Assembly: GCA_038025085.1 (NCBI GenBank)
Contig: CM076139.1
Coordinates: forward strand, 16,199,307-16,263,306
Reading direction: 5' to 3'
From: Tetragonia tetragonoides
Taxonomy: Eukaryota > Streptophyta > Magnoliopsida > Caryophyllales > Aizoaceae
Length of the DNA: 64,000 nt
Part shown: one piece after another, positions 34,638-46,101 of the stretch
Layout: each line of letters starts with the position of its first letter
Position numbering within the stretch: the stretch's first letter is position 1
The notes under the pieces: generated by a model
What the model saw: the letters and a program-made list of their open reading frames with translations, nothing else
Databases searched by the model: none
Told to the model about the DNA's origin: nothing
Position numbers and translations under genes: made by a program

Positions 34638-37600
34638 GAATTCAGGTGAGATGGGTTTCTAGAGTGAGATGGTGAGAAGTCAATCTCAGCCGTTTATTAA
34701 TCAGATTGTACAGCTCAAAATAAACGCGTGTTTTGTAGTGAGTGGGCTTACTTTCTTTTTCTTTTTCTTTTTTCCTCTTTCTTTTATTATTCTTCATCCA
34801 ACGAAAACCCAATCGCTCGTCATTTTATTATATTTCTCCCCCTCTCTCTCCTCAACCTCTCCTCATCCCTTCGATCCACCACCATTGAACATGAGTTTTG
34901 AGCTTCCTCGTGCAACTCCAACAATCAGATAAGCTCAAAGAAATAACGAAGACAATGACATTTTTGACGACAAGCTTTCGAAGGTGATAATTATTTCCAG
35001 ATGATAAATTCTTTTTTCTTTTTCATTGTTATCATTTTGGAAATTGAAACTGGTGAAATTGCCGATTTATGATTTCTTTGTATTGAATTTCTTAGTGACG
35101 GTTCTGCATTATGGTTTGCTGTACTTAAATTCAATCGAAATTTTGGTTCATTGATTCCTAAAATGTGAACTCTTGGTTCATTGATTGAAGATTTGAGGTT
35201 TGTAGACGGTTTTTGGCTTAACCCTAATTGCTAATGTTATACTGTAGCATAATTGTTGAGTCTTACACTGATGTTTCTATTCAGTATTTTATTGATTGAA
35301 TGGCTGTAACTATCAATTGTACTCAATTGTAGGCGAATGAAATTATTATTTCAGTTGAGATTTTGATGGTGAGGATTGATAAAATGCTATATGATAATGT
35401 TGGTTGAGGTGTAATGTGGGGGATTTGAGGTTTTCACATGTTTTTACTAGCTTTTATCAAAAATGACCCTTTAATCCTAGCTCCTTTTAATTTGATGAAG
35501 TAATATCCTTCAATGTGATTTTAATTTTATGTATATGGCATTCGATGTTGTGTAATGACTTCTGATTGTTGTAGTTTTGATTAGAATTGGATGACATTGT
35601 TGAGTGGCTGGTATTAGTTAATCAGGGTTTTTCAATTCTTTTTCTATAACTACTGTTGTATTTGGTTTTATGCGTCTTAAGCTGGCTATTCTTAGCTAAA
35701 TTGTCCATTTACTGATTTAGTCTGGACGGTTTCATTTGTTGGATTTGCCTTACACAATAGCTTGAATAGTCTCCTACAATCTCACGAAGAACATCACAAT
35801 TTGTGGTTTGTAGGCAATTAGTCAAATTGTATAAACCTATCTAGGCTTTACATCCATGGGAAGAAAACGTCGTCATCCGCATAGAAAATATTGAGACTTT
35901 TTTTCCAGTTGGTGTAATTATCGCCATAGTCGTTTTGTGATTTAATTGGCTCTGTCCAAGTTCTATGCTCCTGGTTCCTATAGAAAGTGACTCGTGTTTG
36001 ACTAAAAAGTGACCCCTATTTAGCTAAAAAGTGACCCCCTCTGTGGCAAATCTTTTTGTAAAGTAAATGTTTGAAAGCTCAATCAGTGAACAAATGTAAA
36101 GAATGCTTGCAAACTGTTACCGAACTTATTTAAGTTTTTGTGTCCTCCTGGTTGTTTTCTTGTCATTCTGCAACTGTAATTAGTTGTTGATGATCACATG
36201 GTGTGCTGCAGTACACCTCTACTATTGTTGTTGTTTTGGATTGCTTTTGTTGCAGCTCTTTTGTTGTTGATACTGTGTTAGAGGTTGCATTTTTTTAATT
36301 TGGGCTGCTAGCTATCCATTTTAAGCTGCTTGGTTGTGATTTTCCTTTGGGATTATGTGCAGTCGCCAATAATATTTTGTCAATTAAAGAGTTATGTAAC
36401 TTTTTGCATTGAAACTGACAAAATATTGAAATTGACAAAATGTACTCACTTGCTCTTCACAATCGTATAAGTGACCTTACAGTGTCTTAATAGTGACCCC
36501 TTTTTTCTTTATAAAGTGACACCTTAATCTTTTTTAGTTCTTAGTTTGTAGATATTGGCATCGCTTATTCACTATCCTACAAGTGACCCCGACCCTATCT
36601 ATTTTTAATGTGACCCCTCATTCTTATTGCACTTTACTTTTAAGTTTCAGTTTGTAGATATTAACATTGGTCCTCATTACCTTATAATTGAGTCACATCT
36701 TAGAAGTGACCCATCTCTCTTAAAGTGAACCCTCAATCTTTTATGTCGTGTACGATGGGCTTGATCCTATCGCGTTTTGTATGCAATCATGACAGGCTTT
36801 TATTCTTGTCATAAATAGGTTGTCGTAAATGAGCCTAATTCTAGTAGTTTAACACATCCTGCGACTGGAAGTTCCTAGGTCCATAGAACTCTGATTAAAA
36901 GCCTTGATTGAAAGCGCAACTAGTTGAAACCCACAATAGAGAAACTCTAAAATCTAATTGCACAAATTACAAGTAAAAGTATTGGTTAGCCAAACATAGC
37001 AGATCGAGATTATAACAAATCTCTGATAGCATCCGGTAAAGGTCAGTTTTGGCATATGTGATTCTGTCTCTGTTACTGTTGTTCACTATGAAGATCAGGC
37101 TTCCTTGCCTGTGATGATAGCAGCATTTCCACTAGAATGACGGAATCTAAAACCGCCCAACAAAATTTAACAGAAGTATAATCTAACATGTTAAGCTATA
37201 AAGTGACCCATGTTTAACAAAAAAGTGACCCTAGTTTAACTAAAAAGTGACCTTTGTAATATAGTGATCCATGTTCTTAGTTTAAGTGATCTCTATAGTT
37301 GTTTTAGAGATTGAAGTTGATATGCTAAATAAACTCGTGTTGTGAACTGTACAGCCTGTATTGTTTTGATTGCTAGCATAATGTAAAGTTTAGTATTTGA
37401 ATAAGGTGATCCCTTACTGAACTAAAAGTGGCCCTTTTCTTTAACATAATTGACCCCTTGGCTATTGTCATAGTGAATTATTTTCAATCTTTCAGTTTGG
37501 AGGGTGATATCTATGTGGTTGAGCTTTGATTTCTGTTTTGTAGAGTAAAAGTGATCCCTTGTTTTTGGTAGTGGTTAGTTTGATTTAGTCTTCTAAATGA

Positions 37601-37754
37601 ACCTTAGTGGTACTGTTCTGTCATGCTCCTATTTACCTTCTTTCCACCATAATACACTATTACTGGTTGTCCAGGGAAAGTTGGATCTCACCACAATTGG
37701 TTAGTTTGTGATTTTGTATCTTTAGTTGAGCTGGTTTTGTAAATTGCGTATGCT

Positions 37755-37830
37755 AGTTTATTAGCTCAATTTGTAGAGCCATTGTGTAATTGCGCAAAAG
37801 ATGTAGGTAGGTTCAAATTCTACATAGGTT
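37755..37830 (+). ncRNA. tRNA-like sequence 1 (degenerate)
   Basis: Ends AGTTTAT and ATAGGTT pair over 7 positions with three G-U pairs. Box A-like TTAGCTCAATTTG and box B-like GGTTCAAATTC are present, followed by a paired T stem (GTAGG with TCTAC, one mismatch). The anticodon-arm region TTGTGTAATTGCGCAA folds, but not to a normal 7-base loop. It is the weakest of three related copies. Confidence 0.4.
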
Positions 37831-37923
37831 GTTAAGGAAAACTGTATGTTAAACTTAAAACTGACCCCTTTTTAGCTAAAAAGTGACTCCTACTTAACTA
37901 AAAAGTGACCTCTGTGTTCTTTT

Positions 37924-37995
37924 AGTCTATTAGCTCAATGGTAGAGCATTTGTGCAATTTGCACAAATAAGGTGGGTTCAAATCCCACATAGACT
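37924..37995 (+). ncRNA. tRNA-like sequence 2
   Basis: The 72-nt block has a perfect 7-bp acceptor stem (AGTCTAT with ATAGACT), a 4-bp D stem (GCTC with GAGC), box A (TAGCTCAATGG), a perfect 5-bp T stem with loop TTCAAAT, and box B (GGTTCAAATCC). The anticodon arm TTGTGCAATTTGCACAA closes a loop whose position 33 is A rather than T, and there is one extra base before it. So it is tRNA-shaped but not a normal decoding tRNA. It may be transcribed by pol III. Confidence 0.55.
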
Positions 37996-38487
37996 TCTTG
38001 TATCTTTGAATATTATAGTTACCTCTCCCTTTTTAATGATAAAAAATTAGTAATTAGTTAGTGTATGCTTAAGTGACCTTATAAAGTGTTAAAAGTGACC
38101 TCAGTCCCTTTTAAAGTTGACTCGATAATCTTAATACAGTTTACCTTTAATATTTAGTTTGTTAATATTGACATTCTTCTTCACTATCCTATAAGTGACC
38201 TTGTATTGTATTAGAAGTGACCCATCTACCATTTTAAAGTGACTCCACAAGCTTATCGTGGTTTACTTTTTGATCCTAGTATGTTAACACTACATTGCTC
38301 TTTCACTATCCTATAAGTGACCCCTCTCTCTACTTAAAATGATGCTCAATCTACTTAAAAGGACCCCACAAATCTTATTGCACTGAACTTTCAAATTTTA
38401 GTTTATTGATCTTGACATATAGTTTTCTTCCATTATCCTACAACTCACCCCTCATACAACCATAAGTTATTCGAATTGTCAAGTAGT

Positions 38488-38557
38488 AGCCTATGTAGGA
38501 TTCAAACCTACATCCATTGTGCAAAGCACATTGCACTACCACTTGAGCTAATAGGCT
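38488..38557 (-). ncRNA. tRNA-like sequence 3
   Basis: On the minus strand: perfect 7-bp acceptor stem (AGCCTAT with ATAGGCT), box A TTAGCTCAAGTGG, a hairpin TGTGCTTTGCACA with a 3-nt loop in place of the anticodon arm, and a perfect T stem (GTAGG with CCTAC) around box B GGTTTGAATCC. It is clearly related to sequence 2 and lies in opposite orientation. Confidence 0.5.
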
Positions 38558-40388
38558 TCCATATCAATGAGAAGACACAACTTAAACATCCCACTGGCCA
38601 AACCTTATTCCCCTATCATCATCAAAAGTGAAGAACCACTCATTAGTGGTATAGACACCAACCAGCTCCAGAAGTCATAAATATGCTCTCCTCTCATATA
38701 GTGACCATGTGCAGTACAATTCTATCCCAACAAACGTCATTTTGATCAATGTAAACAAATCTCACATGTCAGATATGCAAGCACGAAAGGTCCACCAAAA
38801 GTCAGAATTGGTGTTGCCATGTTTAAAATATACCCAGGACAACAATACTGCAACTAAAGGAGGATTATAAAGCCTAAATAAGATACCCCAAGTACATTTA
38901 CAGGTGTCTCACAGTGAGTGCAAAAGGGTTTATAAGCGATGTCAAAAACTCATTATGCACTTCAAATGACCCATGAATTCTTACAAAGTGACCCTTCTTT
39001 TTTAGATAAGTGGTTAATCAAACAATTCATACAAGCATATCATGAGATATCATACACAAAAAGTTCTGAAGTTGCCTCAAATTTCATAAATTATGTCTGA
39101 CCCCCATAAAAGAAAACATGATAGTCACAAATAGAAATAAACATAATATACCTACTAATTTGTTCTTCCATAGCACCTGATCACAACAAGAAAGTAGTGG
39201 GAAAATGTCAACCCCCAATTATAAAAAAAATTACAAGTTACCTTAAGCTAATAATGAAATGACCCTAATAGTACTTAGGAGTGACCCACAATATAAAAAA
39301 GTAAGAATCAGGACAAAAAGCTCTAAGTACCCAATAGTTAGTGACAAATTATGTAAAAATAGACAGAGCAGACTACTAAAGAGAGGCATAAACGTCAAAC
39401 AAACTCATAACCTAACAACATCGGCTCTTTACATTTGAACAACAAAAACAACTTAATCCATCCACAATAGTAAATACAAGACAATTATATATCAAGGTTG
39501 CATACTAACATTCTAATGCATCCAAGAAGAAAGAAATGGGCAAACTAAAACAATGCCAAGCTATCAAGTGACTTTAGTATGCCATTTCAGCCTTGCCTCA
39601 ATTATTATAAGTTAAAATGACCCCATGTATTTCATGAAGTTACCCAAATCATAACATAAAGTGACCCCTAAGTTTGACTAGTTAGTGACCCGAAATTTAG
39701 ATATGAATATTTCAAAATCAAAGCTAAATAAGTTGGGAAAAGTCAATGCACTGATAAACAAAATTATTTCATAGCCAATATACTCAATTCAAACAATCTT
39801 AAACAGATTCCAATTGAAGCTAATGTAATTTACAATAATTATATAAAAAACAAAATCCTCTTTTTCGTGCAAAAACCCTAAAATCCCCAAACTCCTCAAT
39901 ACATTGCATATTAATGGAATTAGAATAAAAATTGCATAAATCAATAACAAAACCACAAATTAGAACTATAATTACATTCAAACACAAACATGATACCTTG
40001 ATTGCAACTAATTTCAAATCGCCTAAAAAGATATCAAAAACTAACCTCGAAATTTTCAATTTGTTGTGGTCATAGTGGTTCACAAAATCCGACTCATCCT
40101 CGTTCTTCTGCGAATTTAAGTGCATATCTGCATAATAGAAGATGTAGAAGAAGAGAAGAAAGTATTGGGAAAGAAGGCAGAAGAAGAACAAGAAGAAGAG
40201 AGAGACATTGGCAGAGAAGGGAGAAGAAGTAATAAGGAATGTCGACGGTTCAAGTATTGAGACGAGGAGAGAGAAAGGAGAACATTTCTACTTCAGCCTA
40301 TTAACGATCATGCCATTAATGAAACATGGTGAATCTGGAGCATCGATCAACGCAATTGGATGGCTAAGATCACTTCTCACCAGATCCC

Positions 40389-40391
<3 letters not shown>

Positions 40392-40481
<90 letters not shown>
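40392..40481. repeat. (TA)n tract 3
   Basis: About 90 bp of uninterrupted TA at the right of E2. Long ORFs across it are artefacts of the repeat. Confidence 0.95.
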
Positions 40482-40484
<3 letters not shown>

Positions 40485-42057
40485 TAAGTGTCGTGCAAGT
40501 GCAATTGCCCATTTAGAGAACAAAGAGAAACCCAACTAGGTGGAGACCATTTGGTCTAAGTGTATTGGTGCCCAATAAGAAGTCAAAAAAAAAAATAAAA
40601 AAAATAAAAAAAAGGAAGAAAAGTCCTCCCAGTCCCACTTAACCGGCTCTCTCTCTTCTTTTAACCTTTTCTTGCTAGCTAAAACTTACAATTCTACTTT
40701 CCTCTGTTCCCCATGTCAATCGCCAGCAACACCACGGACCTTCATCATCACGCACCATTAGCGGCAATCGCCACCGAGCACCAGTAGCATCCCCGTAGTT
40801 CTCCAGTGTGAGAACCACCAGCCCAAACGCACCACCGTTCCTAATTGCGATTGGTTAGGTATAATATTTAATCCCTAATTCAGTTTGCCTCCTTTAGTTC
40901 AATTGATAGAAACTGATCCAAATGAGTTAATTAAGTGACCCAATTGTTAACTCTTGCAGAATTGGAGGTAGTAGATCGTGGGTATTGCCAATTAGGAGGC
41001 GAATTGCATTTGAGGTAACTACATCTATTAAGTAGGGTTCATTTTACATTCAGTTTGAGCCTAATTATGTGTAGTAGTGATTGAATTGGTTGTTGATATG
41101 ATTAGAGTTTGAGTATGTTATTAGTCTTGTTTAGTGATCTGGGGAAAACATACATCTAATGCTTACCTGTTTTACCTCAAAGCTAGGTAGAATACTTTAT
41201 GCTTAATATGTTTAAGAGGACGAGAATGAGGTGTTGGCTGTAAACTTAAGTAGTATGAAATTAAAGACGTGCTGTCCAGATTTCAGTCTGCAGTGGAGTA
41301 TACGTTCTCTATGTTATGTGTTGGTAAAAGTTAATGGGTTCAGCCTATACACCTTAAGGACATGTATTATTGTATAGGAATGTTGAGAAGCATGATTATA
41401 GAGTCTGATATGATTAGGTTATGTTATACGAGTATAGATGGTTTTTTGTATGCTTTCATATAACAAATTGGAGAAAGTCAGTGCATGTCTTAAGGGTAAT
41501 AATTGAGTTTAATTGTTGGGAAAGCAAAACAAAGAGTTATGTTCTGTCTTTATAAAATTTGCAACTAAGGCTGCTGTCTTGACTTATTTAGCGCTTTATA
41601 TTAAAGATTAATTAAGTACTTTTATGACCTCATGTCTAAGAGGAAGGCAGAGCATTTCGGTATGGGTGCTGCAGTTTGACTTATCAATGTGAATAGATAT
41701 ACTCGTATAAGCTAATGTGATGAGTTATTGAATGCTTTTTATGAGTGGATAATGAAATGAACTTACAGTAAGATAAGAAGAAGGGTACTCAAGCTTAATG
41801 GGTATTCTTATGTTATACGTTTGATGGGAACACCATGGGTGAATCCATGTCATAAGATGCTAAGAATACACTTCCTGATATGAGATAAGAAAGGAAGGTA
41901 AGAGGTTTGAAGGAAAGCAAGAAAAAGCTACATGATGTTTAAATTTTTGTAATAGCAATGAAAGTTTTATCTGCATGATGCGTATGAGATGCGTTACATA
42001 AGTTTATATGAGCTAAAGATATCTAAGCTATTAATTATGTAAAGTGAAAGATGAATG

Positions 42058-42180
42058 TTGAGTAATAAGAATGTATGAGTACTCCAAATATGTTATGGGA
42101 GACGTCCCGAAAGATGAATGTTGAGTAATAAGAACGTATGAGTACTCCAAATATGTTATGAAATATGTTATGGGAGATGT
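42058..42180. repeat. Direct duplication of about 62 bp
   Basis: AGATGAATGTTGAGTAATAA occurs at 42050 and 42112, each followed by GTATGAGTACTCCAAATATG and a GGGAGAYGTCCC palindrome, just before the tandem array. Confidence 0.8.
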
Positions 42181-42194
42181 CCCTATATGTACAA

Positions 42195-42590
42195 CCCCTT
42201 ATTGGTAAGAGCCGAAAGGCTAGTTCAGTTCCTTATTGGGAAGAGCCGAAAGGCTAGTTTAGCCCCTTATTGGGAAGAGTCGAAAGGCTAGTTCAGCCCC
42301 TTAAAGGGAAGAGCCGAAAAGGCTAGTTTAGCCCCTTATTGGGAAGAGCCGAAAGGCTAGTTTAGCCCTTATATGGGAAGAGCCGCAAGACTAGCTAGTT
42401 ACAGACCCCTATACGGGAAGAGCCACAAGGCTAGCTAGTTACAGTCCCCTATACGGGAAGAGCCGCAAGGCTAGCTAGTTACAGTCCCCTATACGGGAAG
42501 AGCCATAAGGCTAGTTACAGACCCCTATATGGGAAGAGCCGCAAGGCTAGTTAATGACCCCTATACGGGAAGAGCCATAAGGCTAGTTAC
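42195..42590. repeat. Tandem array, about 11 units of 34-40 bp
   Basis: Each unit has a CCCCTTATTGGGAAGAGCCG-type half and AAGGCTAGTTTAG or AAGGCTAGCTAGTTACAG. The first five or six units carry TTATTGGGAAGAG, the later ones CTATACGGGAAGAG with a longer CTAGTTACAG spacer, so two subfamilies follow one another. The array lies in the right part of the LTR-like insertion. Confidence 0.9.
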
Positions 42591-43343
42591 AACTCAATAA
42601 AATAAGACTATTGATAAAAGCTATCTAGAGATCCAAAGCAGAAATTACTCTTTTAAAGTATTAGAGAAGAGAATCAAGAGAAGCATTAATAAAGGTTTAT
42701 AATAGCAAAGATTGATGTCTGTTTATGTTTATTGTTTCCAACTTTGCAAAATGCATTAAAGACTCAATAAGATTTATATCTTTGCTTTATATGACTTATG
42801 ACTATAGAAGTGAATGAAGTAGATTTAAGGTTAAATAGGAGCTAAATGCTTACAGTATATGAATGGTTTGGTTGTTAGTTTAGACTTGATTTGAATTTAG
42901 AATGAGCTTTACGTACTAGATGTGAGTTACCAGACGTTGCATATTCTCACATTTTTGCAGATTGAAGTTTATTTATATACAGATAGTGTGAGGAACGCTT
43001 TCAGATAGACGTATGCAAGGACATAGTGGTTGTTCTTTCCTAGAGTTGATTCAATTGTAACAAATAGACCACCTAGTTTATATTTGAGATTATTATTAAT
43101 AGTTTAAGTTGAAGAGCCTTGCACTCATTTTTATGAGTGAGTGTGGCGGGAGCGCCCCGAGTTATTAGAGTATTCCGCTGGGTTGATTGGATTTTGTTTT
43201 AAATATTCTGTTTAAGCAAGTTTTTAGAAAGCCGATAACTTGGGATGTCTATTTACAAAGGAAACTTTGCCGAAATTTTGGCTCGAGTTTTGATTATTTT
43301 TATTTTATTTATTTAAGTAGAAAATTTGGGGTGTTACAAGAAG

Positions 43344-44234
43344 TCTCCATTGACACAAAGACCTTGACTATCTAGTATTTACCCTACACCACCCCAGTCG
43401 AGCTCTAAGTGTTCCAGCCTTCCATGTACCATCAGATTGAATCAAAACAATATCCAACTTTGGACCATCCACTAGAACAAAACTCAATGGTGAAGTTTGC
43501 TGTAATGAAGACATAAAGGAAGCAGAAGGCACAACTTGAGTTGAAAGACAACGCCAAGAGGGATGGTCTGCATGATGCATTACATTCAGAGGATTGAGTG
43601 ATTCATGACGAAATAACAAATTATTACGAGCAAGTCAAATAGACCACAATGTGGTGAAAAACTGGATAATCAACTCATGGTCATTAGATTTCAAGGACCA
43701 TAACGTCCATAAGTAATTAATCCTTATGTCCACCACTCTAGTGGAGTCAAAAGTTTCACTACTTTTTGGCTTTGGAATATAATGGCCTAAAGAAAATTGG
43801 CTTATAAACCTGTCGGAACTTCTTATTTATTGTGAGGTTATCGATGGTCGCCGCACTTCAGATATCGAGTCAAACATAAACAGCCTTACAGTCTCTCTGA
43901 GACTCTCACATGGTAAAATTGCGTACAACCGACCCTCTTACTCTGTTGAGGCGAGAGCCTCTTTGGAGACATTGAGGTAATGTTGATGCTGATGATAAGT
44001 AATTAATCCAGTTAGTTAATTAGGAAAAGAAGTAAATATGTGACTTAGGTTTTTTTTTTTTTCTAAGCCAAGATGGGAGCAACTGCAAATATGTCGCACA
44101 ATAACACAATCACAAAAAAGATGAGTGTTCAGCAAAATCTCCACATAATAGGCAGCAAGTTGGAGAGTTTTAACACCAATTCTGGCAAGATTAGATCTTA
44201 AAGGGAGTGCTTTGGCCCTTTTGATGTTCCTGTT
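43344..44234 (-). pseudogene. LINE C-terminal fragment, copy B
   Basis: Duplicate of 14890-15630. The RNase H part reads LDIVLIQSDGTWKAGTLRAR on the minus strand; upstream are HESLNPLNVMHH and the zf-RVT remnant. It has a stop where copy A reads DSQGLCVN and a SINE insertion (43724-43996). It ends at TTTGATGTTCCTGTT, where another LTR-like repeat begins. Confidence 0.7.
43724..43996 (+). mobile_element. SINE, 273 bp, with 13-bp target duplication
   Basis: The insertion is absent from copy A and is flanked by AAGTAATTAATCC at 43711-43723 and 43997-44009. Its 3' part (GGTAAAATTGCGTACAACCG near 43914, GAGCCTCTTTGGAGACATTG near 43957, then a degenerate GTTGATGCTGATGAT tail) matches the common plant SINE 3' region that ends in GTTGTTG repeats. 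Confidence 0.8.
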
Positions 44235-46101
44235 TGTAACACCCCAAATTTTCGTCTAATTTAAAATCATTTAAAATTACGAGTTGCAGCGGAAAACCCT
44301 AGAAATTCGAAGCGTTACCGCCGTTTTTAATGTTCAAATTAAATACAAGGCTAGAAAGAAACAAAATGTTTATATCCCAACATACATACTAGATAATTAA
44401 ATAATAACTATCTTTTCAAAACTAAACTTAAAACAAATAATCCAAATGAAGTAAGAAATAGTAACTATTAATTCTCATGCGAGAGAATTAATCTCATTAC
44501 AATAATAAAAATCCCAATACTGCAAGAATCCAATTCTAAACAATAAAAGTAAATTGTTCTTAGAAGATATACAATCTTCTTCGGTCGTCTTCCCTAGCTC
44601 TCAACCACGAGCTACAAATCATGTCAATCTACTCCCCCATATAGACGAATTCCATATAGGTTCATCATAGGCCCACCATTGAAGAGAAATGGACAACAAA
44701 CACAAGTAGAAAGAAAAACAACCAATCAGCTACGCTGAGTAATTCATAACCACATAGTCCATTTAAATCTCCAAGTTAATCCAACATGCTTAATAAAATA
44801 AATAATCATGTTTTAAGAAAAATAAAAGACAACATGCTTTAAATTAAAGACACGCGTAAACACCAAATAATAAATCCAATATTTATTATTATCTATTAGC
44901 CAAGTTCATTAGAGAGAAGAGAATCGCAAGAATAGTCAAACCAACCGCAGTCGATTCAATAGGATCTTAGTCCCGTGCACATTGGCAAAAGAGGGATCAA
45001 CCGTTCCGGAGTATAGATGACTCCCGAAGTACTTCAAATGTTCCTAAGTATGCATACCCTCCTTCAACCCTTAGGTCTACAGGAAGAAATGTTGCAGAGA
45101 ACCACTCGCCCAGTTACTCAGTATGAATACAAGTTTTCAATACGTTGGGGCCATACCCGCAGTTATAGTCCCACTCAACGTAACAAGTGACAAATTCTCA
45201 TTCGCATCCTTTGGTGGATCCATTACCAAAGAAATCTTAACTCTCAATTCATTTTCATAAAGTGATCACATAACAAGTAATACACATATCTTGGCATTTC
45301 TCAAGTAACTACTCCACAGTTACAAAATGAACAATTAAAGTCCACAATTTCGATGGCAATAATTTCACATGAATCAGCATCAATACCCTATTCACAACCA
45401 CCTAACAATATACCTTTCCAAGCTTCCAATATTGTTTACCAAATCAATAGTCAAAAATATCATTAACTTATTGAACCAACATGCTTACAAACATGATTCA
45501 AATAGCGACAGGCTATATCCAAATTGAACAAATATTAATATATCTTTAGTTCAACACCACAAATAATTACTCCACGTAATTACAAAGATTAACATGTATT
45601 CTCATATAACATGAATCCCAACAAGTAGACATTGCTACACAAAGTGAATTTTCAACATTTATCAACATGCATTCACTATCATGTAATTCTATACGAAGTA
45701 TCACAAGGAAATAGATAACAATTATCCGTCATCCACAACCAAGTACGAATAGGAATCTCAATTCGATACTAGACAATGAATATACCTTGTGCAATAAGGC
45801 AATCCAACAAATTCACGTAAGCTCTTTACGTTTAGGTGCGGTCAACGGCCCCTAACAAATCCACAATAACCAATAGTCAATACTTTGACTTCTAAACCTC
45901 TTAATTAAACTTTAAATATGATTTAGTACCCTTAATTAAAATAATTAAGTTGCTGGAATTTTAATTACTCATGCATGCTCAAAAGTTTCCAAAAACAGAA
46001 TTTACATAAACTAAATTAGGAAACTTTCCAAAACCCTAATTGAAGTCAACAAGTCAAAACTACAAGTCAAACATCAAAACACCACCCAAAACACCCTAAT
46101 T
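44235..46101 (-). repeat. LTR-like repeat, TGTAACACCCC type
   Basis: Starts TGTAACACCCCAAATTTTC, the exact complement of the right end of the 10.8-kb insertion (43320-43338). It splits the LINE fragment after CCTGTT, which continues with GGTTATT in copy A. A shared segment, TTCATCATAGGCCCACCATT (44661), recurs near 57469 and 63050 in the similar repeats. No coding capacity. The far end and its target duplication were not found before R copy 3. Confidence 0.55.

Larger units (their letters stand above)
36000..39710 (+). repeat. Dispersed AAGTGACCC motif array, partly in 22-bp steps
   Basis: GTGACC or a one-base variant recurs at least 25 times, all in plus orientation. Clusters show an exact 22-bp step: 36009 and 36031; 37203, 37225 and 37247; 37883 and 37905. 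The unit is close to TTTAGCTAAAAAGTGACCCC. Other copies are single and scattered, for example 36492, 38097, 39661 and 39685. Confidence 0.8.
34635..40391. mobile_element. Nested (TA)n-bounded element E2, 5.76 kb, non-coding
   Basis: Lies between (TA)n tracts 2 and 3. Near the left end is GGTGAGAAGTCAATCTCAGC (34671); near the right end, inverted, GGTGAGAAGTGATCTTAGCC, so the element has imperfect terminal inverted repeats. No ORF longer than about 125 codons and no transposase are present. The interior (36000-39700) is filled with AAGTGACC motifs and holds three tRNA-like sequences. Size, lack of coding and (TA)n borders fit a large non-autonomous DNA element; the superfamily is unknown to me. 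Confidence 0.55.
32492..43338 (+). mobile_element. 10.8-kb LTR-like insertion (solo-LTR-like, with nested elements)
   Basis: It starts TGTAATACCC at 32492 and ends GGGTGTTACA at 43338, short inverted TG..CA ends, and is flanked by the 5-bp duplication AGAAG (32487-32491 and 43339-43343). Copy A at 15020-15030 is the empty site. This is LTR-retrotransposon insertion behaviour, yet no gag or pol is present and I see no second LTR inside. After removing two nested (TA)n-bounded elements (about 33917-34547 and 34635-40391) about 4.2 kb remains, which fits a very long solo LTR or a non-autonomous LTR element. Minus-strand relatives of its right end lie at 62620 and, by terminus, 44235. Confidence 0.7.

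Noticed and set aside
37924..37995. Ordinary tRNA gene
   Set aside because: Acceptor, D and T arms are good, but the anticodon loop lacks T33 and the arm has an extra base, so no anticodon can be assigned. Reported as tRNA-like only.
40208..40516. ORFs across (TA)n tract 3 on both strands
   Set aside because: Open only because TA repeats lack stops in those frames.
32492..43338. Complete LTR retrotransposon with two LTRs
   Set aside because: No internal repeat of the TGTAATACCC start, no primer site and no coding region could be found, so it is called solo-LTR-like.
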